Source: Paracoccaceae bacterium (lineage in GTDB: Bacteria; Pseudomonadota; Alphaproteobacteria; Rhodobacterales; Rhodobacteraceae). Taken from it: a DNA stretch of 43,979 nucleotides. Each line of letters opens with the position of its first letter. Position 1 is the first letter of the stretch. This document shows positions 20,161 through 29,717 of the stretch, piece by piece. The position numbers and the translations under genes were made by a program. The notes beneath the pieces were generated by a model, which saw only the letters and a program-made list of their open reading frames with translations, did no database searches and had not been told where the DNA came from. Location of the stretch: the NCBI GenBank assembly GCA_022824005.1, contig JAJEBG010000026.1, positions 1 through 43,979 on the forward strand, given 5' to 3'.

Positions 20161-21189
20161 TCAGCGATTTCCACGATAAAATAAATGACTGCCAATGGCG
20201 GCGGTTTTTTCATACACGGAAGCCCAATAAGGTCTAACATTAATGGCATGGAAGTGCGTGGCCCCATCGGTAATTTTTGGGTTATTTCCCGATAACATTT
20301 GCTCGGCCAACTGACGGATTTCGATGTAGGTTTGCACCTCGGTAATCACCTCCGCTACCCCATCACAATTGTAAGAAAATTGGCAACCGTGCCGGACCTC
20401 CATACCTTGTTGAACGACACCACAAATCGTATCCGGGTATTGATCCAAACCGACGCGATTTAAAATAGTTTCAGCCACCGCGACGCGGCCCTTTCGAATT
20501 TCACCACGTGCCTCAAAGTAGATCGCTTGCGCTAGACAGTTGACCTCCTCCACGCTCGCTGGACGCCGCTTGGGACGCAATAGCATCAAAGGTTTGTTTG
20601 AAAATCCATCAATCGAAACGGCATGATACCATTGGAGGCCAGGAACAAATTTCTCCATCATGGCCCACTCAAGTTGATTGTTTTTGTCAACATGCTGGGA
20701 TGACAACTCCCATTGTGTCACTAGTGCCACCAATTGATCGGCGTCATTCACCGGCGATGTCGCCAATGCCATGGCATTGATGATATCGTCAGTTGATACG
20801 AGTGTTGATGAAGGGACGATACCGTTAACTGGGCGGCGTTTTGGACGCTGCCTGAATACCGACTTTTCTTCCAACTTTCTCTGAGAATGAGATTCTGGCA
20901 CCGCATCAAGCTCGCGCCGTCGGGGACGTGTCGTCACAGGGATTGATGCCCTTGCCCCTGGCCTCAGCACCGGGCCGTTCACAATGTCAATTCTCTGAGA
21001 GGATGAAGAGACCGTTTCAACCCAAGAAACAGGGGGGATCATATGTGATACCCCATGGCTCTCTAGCTGATTGGCTTGCGCCCAACCTGTCAAAATAAGG
21101 ATACCGACCGCCGAGAGAGAGGCAACCGACAGGGTTTTCGACAATATTCGAGTCTTGCCGCCCTGGCTGTTAGTGACTAAGGACATCAT
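20161..21189 (-). CDS. SleB-type cell wall hydrolase
   Basis: Exported peptidoglycan hydrolase. An N-terminal hydrophobic segment (LSVASLSAVGILILTGWAQA) acts as signal peptide or anchor. A proline- and arginine-rich linker with repeated RPKRRP-like motifs follows, then from about residue 200 the Hydrolase_2 domain: LAQAIYFEARGE (catalytic Glu), AVAETILNRV, a pair of Cys around DTICGVVQQG and HGCQFSYNCDG, and the final DGATHFHA and SHLFYR. The family includes spore-lytic SleB, but in proteobacteria it serves general wall turnover. ATG 21189 is chosen; TTG or GTG lie six and three bases earlier. The start has no clear ribosome-binding site. Confidence 0.85.
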   Translation of the reverse strand: MMSLVTNSQGGKTRILSKTLSVASLSAVGILILTGWAQANQLESHGVSHMIPPVSWVETVSSSSQRIDIVNGPVLRPGARASIPVTTRPRRRELDAVPESHSQRKLEEKSVFRQRPKRRPVNGIVPSSTLVSTDDIINAMALATSPVNDADQLVALVTQWELSSQHVDKNNQLEWAMMEKFVPGLQWYHAVSIDGFSNKPLMLLRPKRRPASVEEVNCLAQAIYFEARGEIRKGRVAVAETILNRVGLDQYPDTICGVVQQGMEVRHGCQFSYNCDGVAEVITEVQTYIEIRQLAEQMLSGNNPKITDGATHFHAINVRPYWASVYEKTAAIGSHLFYRGNR

Positions 21190-21413
21190 CACCAAAGTGG
21201 AGACTCAATTCAGACAAAATCCCGGCATGAACCCTCGTTTTGGGTTTCCAACACCATTCAACAATTTCCAAAATATCTCCCCCTGATCTGCCCTTGATTA
21301 GTCGGCATTCATTGCCGCCTCCCGACCTATTCGGCGAACGAGGCCTCCTCTTGATACAATAAATGGCCCGCAAGGGCAAATTTGATCCATTGCGGAATTG
21401 GATTGAGACCTCA

Positions 21414-23990
21414 TTAACCGTCATGAATGACACATTGTGCGGCCGCGAGCCGTGCGATCGGCACACGATAAGGAGAGCAAGAGACGGAATCAAATCCCAT
21501 CTTTCGGCAAAATGAAATGCTTTCCGGATCACCGCCATGTTCTCCACATAATGACAATGTCAAGTCTTCTTTGGCCTGTCGAGCCCTCTCTACCGCGATA
21601 TGAAGCAACTCCCCAACTCCTTCCTTGTCAATGACGCGGAATGGATCGCTCGGGTAGACTTGATAAGCGATATATTCTTCCATGAAACGCTGTGAATCAT
21701 CGCGACTCAAACCATACGTCATTTGTGTAAGATCGTTGGTGCCAAAACTTAAAAAGTCACAATTTTGTGCCAAATCACCTGAACGCAAGGCGGCGCGAGG
21801 GGTCTCGACCATCACACCAAGGCGGAATTCCCAGTCATCCTTCTTGTTCTCAATCACCGATGAGGCCACTCTCTCGACGTGATGACGCACCAATTCGAGC
21901 TCGCGATTGGCTGATACGAGAGGAATCATGATTTCAGGGACAATATTGATACCCTTCCTGCGGACCTCAACGGCGGCTTCAAAGATGGCACGGGCTTGCA
22001 TTTCGTAAATTTCTGGCATGACAACACCAATTCGCACGCCCCGCAATCCCAACATTGGATTAAACTCTTTCAACTCATCGGCGCGCTGTATGACATGTTT
22101 AATGGGCCGACCTAGATCGTCGGCGAGTCTCTCAATTTCCCTTCGCGTCCTCGGCAAGAATTCATGTAAAGGCGGATCAAAGAGACGGATACAGGCGGTG
22201 CAGCCCGGCATTTCGTTGAAGATTTCAATGAAATCTCGCTTCTGCATATGGATCAATTCCTGAAGCACCAATGTCCGTTCTTCTCGGGACTCGGCAAACA
22301 ACATTCGGCGCATCACGGTTAATTGTGATTCCTCAAAATACATGTGTTCGGTGCGGCACAGCCCAATTCCGTCCGCCTTAAATTTTTTTGCCGCGCGGAC
22401 CTCATCAATAGTATCGGCGTTGGCATGAACACCAATATCGCGAACGTCATCGGCCCACGAGAGAAAGGATTCAAAAAATTGATTGAGTGATGGCTCAATG
22501 AGATCAGCTTTACCTTTTAGAATCGCCCCAGTGGTTCCGTCCACGGTAATGTCGTCACCTTCTTGAAGTTGGAGTTTAACGGGGGAGCGTATTGTGAGGA
22601 TTCGCGACTCAGAACCCGAAATCTGGATCTCGGACGCCCCGACAACGCAAGGAACACCCAAACCCCGCGCCACCACCGCGGCATGGCTTGTCAATCCGCC
22701 TCGCCCCGTCAGAACGCCTTGAGCCGAATGCATAGCCTTAAAATCTTCGGGTCCCGTTTCCGCTCGAACAAGAATGCATTCCTTACCCGCCGCTAAAAAT
22801 CTCTCGGCGGCCCGCGAGGAAAAGGCAATCACTCCGGCCGCCGCGCCAGGGCTCGCCGGAATTCCCCTCGCAAGGATTTTGTTATGTCTTGAGCCGGGTT
22901 TCACTTGTGGATGCAAGACACGACTTAAACTGTCAGCGTCAACCTGGCACAATGCCTCATTTTTAGAGATCAATCCGTCGTCGACCAACTCGACGGCCGC
23001 TCGGATAGCGCCCGCAACAGAGCATTCAGCTGCCATTGAATCGAGAAGCCAGATCTGCCTACCGTCAAAGGAAAACTTAATTTGTTGCGGCTGTCGAAAA
23101 TGAGTTCGTAATTGATCAAGGAGCATCGACATTCGCTTGGCCTGACCGGGTAGGTAACTTTCGATCGGGTCATCGCCACCCCCAAAAAGGGGCTGACCAC
23201 CGCGGTAGACGGTCAAGTGACCCGATTCCCGTTTTTCCCCCGTGTCAGGGTCAATGGACGTCAGTTTTCCACAACCACAACCCTCACCTCTCGCTCCATC
23301 GGCCATTGATTGTATGACGACGCCTAGCTTCACGCTTGGCAGATTCGATTTTATTCGATCTGAAATCTGAGACTCCCCCACAATGATACTACAAATTTTT
23401 GTGATCTGCTCCGTGACATCCTCGGGAAAATTCTCTCCTGTTTGTTTGTGATAGAGATCAAGCATCGCCGAAATTCGCTCTGCCGGGGATGCACTCATAT
23501 CTTCGACAGCCAATAGTGTCGGAGGCGAAATTCCAGCAATCTCGATGGCAAATCGATGAACGAAATCATCAAAATTCTTGTAGGCGACCAAATCACCGAC
23601 TTTCTTTGCCATCACTTGGCAAGAAGCGACCGACAAACCGACATTCAAGAAAGCCGGAATTCCATTCAATAATCTTGATATAGGGCTGGGCCTCACCGCC
23701 AATGGCTCGTCGGGGAGAAAGTGTTTTCTCACCTCTATAGGGACAGATTCATCTTCCTTTATAAGCCGATCAATTTGTCGCACCGATAGAGCGATTGATT
23801 TGGGCACGGCAAACCCGGCTGTGGCTAATCGGTGCAATCTTTGGGCGAGTTCTCCAAAATCTTCTCGCTCAATTTGTTGGCGACCGCCGATGACAGCTAT
23901 TCGTCTTTTAGCCAATCTCAAATCCCGTCCTTGCGTGGCAAATTTGGCAACGCCGTATCTTGGCCCCTTCAGTCCAACAAGACAACTCAC
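21414..23990 (-). CDS. PPDK-like PEP-utilising protein with degenerate ATP-grasp domain
   Basis: Homologue of pyruvate, phosphate dikinase (858 residues against about 880-890). The central phosphohistidine domain is intact: GGLTSHAAVVARG with His436 and the regulatory-type Thr434. The C-terminal PEP/pyruvate barrel keeps SFGTNDLTQMTYG and the catalytic Cys in LCGEHGGDP. The N-terminal nucleotide domain is worn down. The GGKGxNLAEM lysine motif is missing, VRSGA has become VRPSP, the NAQGEDVVAG loop is absent, and the region that should read QDIEFTIE...LQTR reads QQIKFSFD...LDSM. ATP-dependent chemistry is therefore doubtful. It starts at GTG 23990, overlapping glyS (GTGA). I recall similar proteins beside glyS in Rhodobacterales, annotated as putative PEP-binding proteins. 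Confidence 0.88.
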   Translation of the reverse strand: MSCLVGLKGPRYGVAKFATQGRDLRLAKRRIAVIGGRQQIEREDFGELAQRLHRLATAGFAVPKSIALSVRQIDRLIKEDESVPIEVRKHFLPDEPLAVRPSPISRLLNGIPAFLNVGLSVASCQVMAKKVGDLVAYKNFDDFVHRFAIEIAGISPPTLLAVEDMSASPAERISAMLDLYHKQTGENFPEDVTEQITKICSIIVGESQISDRIKSNLPSVKLGVVIQSMADGARGEGCGCGKLTSIDPDTGEKRESGHLTVYRGGQPLFGGGDDPIESYLPGQAKRMSMLLDQLRTHFRQPQQIKFSFDGRQIWLLDSMAAECSVAGAIRAAVELVDDGLISKNEALCQVDADSLSRVLHPQVKPGSRHNKILARGIPASPGAAAGVIAFSSRAAERFLAAGKECILVRAETGPEDFKAMHSAQGVLTGRGGLTSHAAVVARGLGVPCVVGASEIQISGSESRILTIRSPVKLQLQEGDDITVDGTTGAILKGKADLIEPSLNQFFESFLSWADDVRDIGVHANADTIDEVRAAKKFKADGIGLCRTEHMYFEESQLTVMRRMLFAESREERTLVLQELIHMQKRDFIEIFNEMPGCTACIRLFDPPLHEFLPRTRREIERLADDLGRPIKHVIQRADELKEFNPMLGLRGVRIGVVMPEIYEMQARAIFEAAVEVRRKGINIVPEIMIPLVSANRELELVRHHVERVASSVIENKKDDWEFRLGVMVETPRAALRSGDLAQNCDFLSFGTNDLTQMTYGLSRDDSQRFMEEYIAYQVYPSDPFRVIDKEGVGELLHIAVERARQAKEDLTLSLCGEHGGDPESISFCRKMGFDSVSCSPYRVPIARLAAAQCVIHDG

Positions 23991-26110
23991 GTTGAGGTTT
24001 CAATTTTTCTCAAGTCGGCCATTAAACCCGTGGCCCGACAAACGGCCGCCAATAATCTGAGACGGTTGTCTCGTAGAGCGGGATCATCCGTCTGCACCCG
24101 AACCTCTTCGAATAAATGATCAATGGGTGTGGACAATCTTGCCATCGCCCGCATGGCGTCTTGCAATCTCTCGTTTTCAATGGCGTTATTGATATCTTGA
24201 TTGGCCACAGCGAGACCCTTGAATAATGCCTTCTCACTCGGCTCCAATGCAAGGGATTCAAGGGGTTCTGGCAATGAGAGGAAGTCTCTCTCGCCAAATT
24301 CTATCGAAAGAATATTATTGGCGCGACGGAACCCATGCAGCAAACGTTCGCCATCGTTGGTCTCAAGAATATGACCGAGGGCGTCGGCGCGACGGACGAG
24401 AAGCGTTAAGTCATCAGCCTCTTGGGTCGCCAAACAGGCCTTTAAAACATCTTGACGAGTCCCCACCGAACTTGAATGGACAGAAAGCCGCTCATGAACA
24501 AACGCCATCACAGCGGATGTGACTTGATCCCAATCTATTGACCTTTCGGTGAATTTGGGCAGCGCAAGTGAAGCGTATTCATGACATGATTTCTTCAGAA
24601 TTTGACGCAGCGGAATCCGCAAATCGTTATCAATACAAAGTCGAATCACTCCTAGAGCCGACCGGCGGAGGGCAAAAGGATCTTTCGAACCCGTTGGAGC
24701 TTCTCCAATGGCAAAAAAACCAATGAGTTGATCAATACGATCCGCTAATCCAACGGCCACGGATGGGCTTTCAGTTGGCACACGGTCCTTCGGGCTGGCA
24801 GGCAGATAATGTTCGGCGCAGGCCGCCGCGATTTGACTTGGCATTCCCAATGAGGTGGCAAGATGTTGGCCGATCACACCTTGCAATTCTGGAAATTCAC
24901 CCACTGTCTCTGAGACGAGATCATTCTTAACGACATGTGCGGTTTGGCGGACCCGTTCAACATCCCAATTCAACCATTCGGCAATGTCGACGGACAGGTT
25001 GGTCAGCCGATTCACCTTGTCACCCAAACTTCCGAGTTGTTGATGATAACTCATCGCATTGAGTTGTCGGCGCATGCCATCAAATCCATCGCGCTTTGCC
25101 ACCCGTTGCACATCTTTTCCCCAAACAAAGGCCGCATCTTCAAGACGAGCCGTCAGCACCAGCTGATTGCCTTTGAGAATTGTCCGATCTTCATCAGATT
25201 CTTCACAATTGGCGACCACCACGAAATGACTGATTTGTTTGGTATCAGGACTTTTGATCGCCAAATATTTTTGGTGGGAACGCATTGATGTCAGCAAAAT
25301 TTCTTGTGGCAGCGATAAGAATTTGGGGTCGATCTTCTCCATCATTGGAACCGGCCACTCCACCAAACCCGAAATTTCCTCAAGAAGTTCTGAATCTTCA
25401 ACCAGTTCCAATCCCTCCGCTTCCGCCAAAGCCGTGGCCCCTTCCAGAATTCGTTTCTCTCTTTCAAAGGAGTCAAGAACCACAAATCTCTCTAAGAGTT
25501 GGTGTCGATAATCATCAAAGGATATCACTTCAATCTCACCCGGTGCCATCAAGGAATGACCCCGAGTCATATTGCCGGGTGACACATCATTGGCGACAGA
25601 AAAGTCCAATACATGGGTCTCATTCTCATTAACGACAAGGCCAAGAATTGAGCGAATAGGACGAGTCCAGCGAAAAGAGTCGGTGCCCCATCGCATTGAT
25701 TTTGGCCAACGGAATTCAGCCATCACCTTCGGCACCGTGTCATTCAGAATGTCTAGAAGTCGATGCCCTGGAGTCTCAATTTCGGCAAAGTAGAACGCCC
25801 CTTTTGCCTCTTGTCGAATGTCAAGTTTTTCGATGTCGATGCCAACAGAGCGAACAAATCCTTCAACCGCCTTTTGCGGCGCGCCAACCCTTGGACCCCG
25901 ACGGGTGGTGACCTGAACGGGACTGATTTCAGGCAGGCAACGAAGATCAAAGCAAAGACGATGGGGCGTGACAAAGGAGGAGGCCGTGGTGACTTCGATC
26001 CCATAGGTCTCAATTTCTGCGATAAGCCCATTAAGAAGCCCATTGGCCGCCCCTCTCTGCCATCGGGCCGGAATTTCTTCTGAATAGATTTCGAGCAAAA
26101 AATCAGGCAT
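23987..26110 (-). CDS. glyS: Glycyl-tRNA synthetase beta subunit
   Basis: Beta chain of the heterotetrameric bacterial glycyl-tRNA synthetase, which recognises tRNA-Gly and supports editing and aminoacylation by the alpha chain. Family segments seen: LLEIYSEEIPARWQ at the start, FRWPKSMRWG, LTSMRSHQKYLAI, LADRIDQLIGFFAIGEAPTGSKDPFALRR (read in parts), and a C-terminal anticodon-binding HD-like and DALR region. Length of 707 is normal. It lies just downstream of the DUF6446-like gene and glyQ, and overlaps the PPDK-like gene. Confidence 0.96.
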   Translation of the reverse strand: MPDFLLEIYSEEIPARWQRGAANGLLNGLIAEIETYGIEVTTASSFVTPHRLCFDLRCLPEISPVQVTTRRGPRVGAPQKAVEGFVRSVGIDIEKLDIRQEAKGAFYFAEIETPGHRLLDILNDTVPKVMAEFRWPKSMRWGTDSFRWTRPIRSILGLVVNENETHVLDFSVANDVSPGNMTRGHSLMAPGEIEVISFDDYRHQLLERFVVLDSFEREKRILEGATALAEAEGLELVEDSELLEEISGLVEWPVPMMEKIDPKFLSLPQEILLTSMRSHQKYLAIKSPDTKQISHFVVVANCEESDEDRTILKGNQLVLTARLEDAAFVWGKDVQRVAKRDGFDGMRRQLNAMSYHQQLGSLGDKVNRLTNLSVDIAEWLNWDVERVRQTAHVVKNDLVSETVGEFPELQGVIGQHLATSLGMPSQIAAACAEHYLPASPKDRVPTESPSVAVGLADRIDQLIGFFAIGEAPTGSKDPFALRRSALGVIRLCIDNDLRIPLRQILKKSCHEYASLALPKFTERSIDWDQVTSAVMAFVHERLSVHSSSVGTRQDVLKACLATQEADDLTLLVRRADALGHILETNDGERLLHGFRRANNILSIEFGERDFLSLPEPLESLALEPSEKALFKGLAVANQDINNAIENERLQDAMRAMARLSTPIDHLFEEVRVQTDDPALRDNRLRLLAAVCRATGLMADLRKIETST

Positions 26111-26111
26111 C

Positions 26112-26564
26112 TCAATTCACCTGACGCCACGCATAACCACGCCCATCCGGGTAGAAGGCCACCACAAGATCGACCCCTTCTGCCACCCCTTCTTTCATCA
26201 GATAAGCTCGCGCTTCGCCGACTTCCAAATCCGCTCCCAATTGTTTGGCATCAAAACAGTCAAACCATCGCGGCGCGATCAATGGCGTCGGTTGATCATA
26301 TGTCACCGCGTCGCTTGGAAAATCGGATAGATCGGTTTGAAAACAGGCTCTGAATTTCAGTGGACTCGACTCCCCTGAAATCCCCGTGATGTCGCTCAGA
26401 AAAATGCTCTGTTTGCTCATGGGAAGAGTCAGAACAGGTTTGATCGCATCTTTCGGACCCTCGAATCTTTGATATTCAATAAATTCTTGACGGAACCAAA
26501 GTGTGGCCCCGGCAAGAAATGCTATCGAGAGTAATCCCACGATTGTCATCCGACCCATCATCAT
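26112..26564 (-). CDS. DUF6446-like single-pass membrane protein
   Basis: Protein of about 150 residues with one N-terminal TM helix (IVGLLSIAFLAGATLWF) and a periplasmic domain containing two cysteines in CFQTDL and WFDCFDA that could pair. It ends with the recurring VVAFYPDGRGYAWRQ segment. I recall this family wedged between glyQ and glyS in Rhodobacterales; its function is unknown. Two ATGs follow the first (26564, 26561, 26558) and cannot be separated. The position suggests only co-transcription with the synthetase, not a role in translation. Confidence 0.8.
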   Translation of the reverse strand: MMMGRMTIVGLLSIAFLAGATLWFRQEFIEYQRFEGPKDAIKPVLTLPMSKQSIFLSDITGISGESSPLKFRACFQTDLSDFPSDAVTYDQPTPLIAPRWFDCFDAKQLGADLEVGEARAYLMKEGVAEGVDLVVAFYPDGRGYAWRQVN

Positions 26565-26570
26565 TCAGTC

Positions 26571-27515
26571 TCACTTTTCGACATCTTCCGTCCATCCGCC
26601 GTCGGGCGTGAGAAGAAAAGCGTCCGCACAAAGTCTCGCCAAGTGACGTACCCGCCCAATCAATGCTTGCCTCTCAGTGACTGAGATTAAACCCCTAGCG
26701 TCTAGCAAGTTGAACAAATGCGATGCCTTAATACACTGATCATAGGCTGGTTGTGCCATAACGATTCGTCGTCCTGTTCGCGGATCTTCCTCCGACTGTT
26801 GCAAAATTTCTTTGCAAGCCCTCTCGGCGTCATCGAAATGTCTTCGTGTCACATCACCATCGACAACATCAAAGTTCCAACGAGAATATTCGGCCTCAGT
26901 CTGTGCGAAAACATCTCCATAGCTCAACGGTAGTGGGGCGTTGGGGTCATTGAATGGCATATCCATCACGTGGCTGACACCCGTGACATAGAGGGCCAAA
27001 CGTTCAAGACCATAGGTGATTTCAACCGGCACGACCTCGCACTCATGTCCGCCCATCTGTTGAAAGTAGGTAAATTGCGAAATTTCCATTCCATCACACC
27101 ACACTTCCCATCCAAGGCCGGATGCGCCGAGGGTCGCGCTCTCCCAATCGTCTTCCACCAGCCGAACATCGTGTGGCGGGGAATAGATGCCGATCGCGCC
27201 CAACGAGTCAAAATAGGTTTTCCGAATGTCAGGCGGCGAGGGTTTGATGATCACCTGATACTGATAATAGTGTTGTAATCGGTTGGGATTCTCACCGTAG
27301 CGTCCATCAACGGGACGCCGAGATGCCTGTACGAAGGCCGCGGCCCATGGCTTGGGACCGAGCGAACGCAGCGTCGTGGCAGGATGAAAGGTCCCCGCTC
27401 CCACTTCCATGTCATAGGGTTGCAAAATGGCGCAGCCTTGCGCCGACCAGAAATTTTGGAGCCGAAATATCACTTCCTGAAAGCAATTCGGCGGCTCAAC
27501 TATTGCTGTTGTCAA
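26571..27515 (-). CDS. glyQ: Glycyl-tRNA synthetase alpha subunit
   Basis: Catalytic alpha chain, a class II aminoacyl-tRNA synthetase core. The sequence carries [53 protein letters not shown] and [19 protein letters not shown], all standard for GlyQ. Length of 314 is normal. The start is a TTG (27515) preceded by AAGGGA; no ATG is available before the conserved region. It opens the minus-strand run glyQ, DUF6446-like, glyS, PPDK-like. Confidence 0.96.
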   Translation of the reverse strand: MTTAIVEPPNCFQEVIFRLQNFWSAQGCAILQPYDMEVGAGTFHPATTLRSLGPKPWAAAFVQASRRPVDGRYGENPNRLQHYYQYQVIIKPSPPDIRKTYFDSLGAIGIYSPPHDVRLVEDDWESATLGASGLGWEVWCDGMEISQFTYFQQMGGHECEVVPVEITYGLERLALYVTGVSHVMDMPFNDPNAPLPLSYGDVFAQTEAEYSRWNFDVVDGDVTRRHFDDAERACKEILQQSEEDPRTGRRIVMAQPAYDQCIKASHLFNLLDARGLISVTERQALIGRVRHLARLCADAFLLTPDGGWTEDVEK

Positions 27516-27583
27516 TGTCCCTTCCCGCTCCCTATGACGGCTCCAAATTTAGCTCAAGGGCCATGATTAAGTGAGGCCACGTG

Positions 27584-27739
27584 ATGTTGGTCGAACAAAT
27601 GATGGCTCTGATTGCAGCGATATTTCGATTGTTCGAGCGGATTTTGCCCTTCGCGTCTTTTGAACTCATTGCCCAAGAGAGTCTCACGTCAGTCACTGCA
27701 ATTCAAACAAAATTTGACGCCTTCTCTCATCTGTGCTAG
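27584..27739 (+). CDS. Candidate small protein, 51 residues
   Basis: Short frame opening at ATG 27584, with GAGG seven bases upstream. The product begins with an amphipathic or hydrophobic stretch (MALIAAIFRLFERILPFASF) and ends SHLC. I recognise no family. It lies in the otherwise empty gap between divergent glyQ and the pseudo-protease gene. Support is limited to the ribosome-binding site and the hydrophobic pattern, so it may be chance. Confidence 0.25.
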   Translation: MLVEQMMALIAAIFRLFERILPFASFELIAQESLTSVTAIQTKFDAFSHLC

Positions 27740-27828
27740 GGACAATGATGATTAAGCATATCACAAATCCCGAAAGGGAACTCAAGCCGATCTCATCGAA
27801 AATGCGCGAATGACTGGAGGTTTTTTCA

Positions 27829-27915
27829 ATGTTGGGTTGGCAAACTTTTTATTTCAGCCATTTTTCAAAAAGCGTTTTGTCTTTTCAACCAAGCGACCTC
27901 ATGAAATCTTCTTGA
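27829..27915 (+). CDS. Candidate leader peptide, 28 residues
   Basis: ATG 27829 has a strong GGAGG eight bases upstream, far better than the site of the following gene (ATG 27935), and the frame closes at TGA 27913, 20 bases before it. The peptide (MLGWQTFYFSHFSK, then 14 more residues) matches nothing I know. It could be an upstream frame that couples or gates translation of the next gene. A small TCCC-GAAA-GGGA hairpin lies at 27768-27779. Confidence 0.3.
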   Translation: MLGWQTFYFSHFSKSVLSFQPSDLMKSS

Positions 27916-27934
27916 TATCAAAGTTTGTAGATCC

Positions 27935-29605
27935 ATGATCAAACTTCCCCTCACTGTGGTCGTGATACTTATAGGCCTGCTTTTTGGTTCGAGTTCTATC
28001 ACGGCTCAGGAGAATAATTACTGGCTGCAAATCGAGTCATTTTCAACCCTTGGTGAAGCCAAAAATCTAGTCATTCAGTTGTCTGACCAAGTTTCAAAAC
28101 TACGAATATTCCGTTCTATCAGAGGTCGCTACCTTGTTGTTACGGGACGCTACTCAAAAAGTGTGGCGGCGCAACTCCGAGCTGGTCTTGCCTCAAAAGG
28201 AGTTATTGGAGAGAGCACCAACATCACTACGGGGCAGCATTTTCGCGATCAATTTCCCCCCGTCGACCCTGACCTCGCCTCAACCCCTGAAAATGATGCC
28301 AAGCCCAGAGTCTCGGAATTGTCTGTTGAGGATGCCATCAGGGTTCAGAACGCCTTAACATGGTATGGTGATTACACGGGAGCCATTGATGGGATCATTG
28401 GTCCGCAAACACGAAAGGCCTTCAAGTCCTATCAAGAAAGGTTGGGCGAGACTCCAGACAGGCCGTTAAACCGTTTCACAATTCGCGCCTTGATGCGCGC
28501 TTATGAGGAAGAGTTGGAGGTCATTGGTTTACAACCCGTCGTACGCCGGGCCGCTGGATTGAGCATCGAAATTCCAACCGCTATGCTCGTCTTTGATCGC
28601 GTTGAAGATCCTTTTGTTTATTTTGGTCCCTCTCATGGCAATCAGATACAACTATTCTTGATCAGTATGCCGGGCAATTCAGTGACTTTGGCGACACTTT
28701 ACCAATCTTTAGGGAGTTTGGATTTTATCCCTCCTCGGGGCACAGGCTCAATTGAATCCGATCATTTTGTGCTTCGTTCTGAGGACGAGACCATTCATGC
28801 TCTGGCCGATGTGCGCCTGTTTGAGGGACGAATCAAGGGATACCTTCTCCTTTGGCATCCAAGACAAAACAGTTTGATGGCTCGTGTGACCAACATAATG
28901 TCTGACAGTTTGCAGGAAATCAGTGTCCAAACTCTTTCAATTCCAACAAGCGACTCTTCGCAAAGTCCGTCATCCTCACCCCTAGTTGAACTCAACATAC
29001 CTCGTCCCAAGCGGAGAATTTCTGGCTTTTTTGTTGATAATCAAGGAAGCGTCGTGACCAGCAGCGTCATTGCCGATGATTGTGGAAAAGTTTTTGTCGC
29101 CCCGAGTCACGAAATGCGTCTTGTGGCTGTCGATGCAGAGACCGGCATTGCGTTAATCTCTCCTGTGACCAATCATTCCCCGCTCGCCTACGCGAGACTT
29201 CGCAGCGAGGAGGTTTCCAAGGGAGAATCTGTGAATCTTTCGGGCTACTCCTTTGGTGGAGAATTGGCCTTGCCGTCTCAAACCGAGATGACATGGATTG
29301 GACCTGATCCCCGAAACCCCAATTTTACCGAGTGGGGTGTCGTCGCAGGGTTAACCTATCCGAGCGATATAGGGGGGCCGATACTTGATCATTCAGGCTC
29401 AGTCGCAGGTATCTTGATCGACAACTCAAAGTCGATGAAAAAATTACCTGAAGGTTTTCAAATCGTGGCTCGGCCGAGCGCCATCAGTCGGCTTGCAGCT
29501 AAAGGCGGAGTAGCCGCCCAATTCTCATTTGCTTCGGTGCCATTGGATCAGGTCAGGCAAACAAGAAATGCCAATGACTTAACCGTTCTTGTCGAGTGCT
29601 ATTAG
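27935..29605 (+). CDS. Exported SPOR-like / peptidoglycan-binding protein with inactive trypsin-like domain
   Basis: A 556-residue protein. A signal peptide (1-25) is followed by a SPOR-like domain (about 29-92, WLQIESFSTLGEA ... YLVVTGRYS), a PG_binding_1 domain (about 133-190, VQNALTWYGDYTGAIDGIIG), a beta-rich middle, a Ser/Pro linker (340-350), and a trypsin-like fold (about 361-520). In that fold the usual T-x-x-H-V-V reads VVTSSVIA (His to Val378), D-L-A-L reads GIAL (Asp to Gly404), and G-x-S-G-G-P reads SDIGGP (Ser to Ile479). So no catalytic triad remains, and a binding or scaffold role at the wall is inferred. Its ribosome-binding site is poor and a short frame precedes it. Confidence 0.82.
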   Translation: MIKLPLTVVVILIGLLFGSSSITAQENNYWLQIESFSTLGEAKNLVIQLSDQVSKLRIFRSIRGRYLVVTGRYSKSVAAQLRAGLASKGVIGESTNITTGQHFRDQFPPVDPDLASTPENDAKPRVSELSVEDAIRVQNALTWYGDYTGAIDGIIGPQTRKAFKSYQERLGETPDRPLNRFTIRALMRAYEEELEVIGLQPVVRRAAGLSIEIPTAMLVFDRVEDPFVYFGPSHGNQIQLFLISMPGNSVTLATLYQSLGSLDFIPPRGTGSIESDHFVLRSEDETIHALADVRLFEGRIKGYLLLWHPRQNSLMARVTNIMSDSLQEISVQTLSIPTSDSSQSPSSSPLVELNIPRPKRRISGFFVDNQGSVVTSSVIADDCGKVFVAPSHEMRLVAVDAETGIALISPVTNHSPLAYARLRSEEVSKGESVNLSGYSFGGELALPSQTEMTWIGPDPRNPNFTEWGVVAGLTYPSDIGGPILDHSGSVAGILIDNSKSMKKLPEGFQIVARPSAISRLAAKGGVAAQFSFASVPLDQVRQTRNANDLTVLVECY

Positions 29606-29696
29606 GAGGGAGCATAGGTTAAATTCGTGTCTACCAATGAGAGTGTGATAAGAAACCATTTTATGAATCTGTGTTTAGTGACCCTGAAGGAATTCT

Positions 29697-29717
29697 AAAA
29701 AAACACATAGTTTTTTT
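29697..29717. terminator. A/T-rich hairpin, possible terminator
   Basis: AAAAAAAC (29697-29704), five loop bases, GTTTTTTT (29710-29717): a perfect eight-base inverted repeat of mostly A-T pairs about 90 bases after the pseudo-protease gene. The stem is weak but ends in a T-run, which fits a low-efficiency terminator before the ribokinase gene. Confidence 0.3.
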
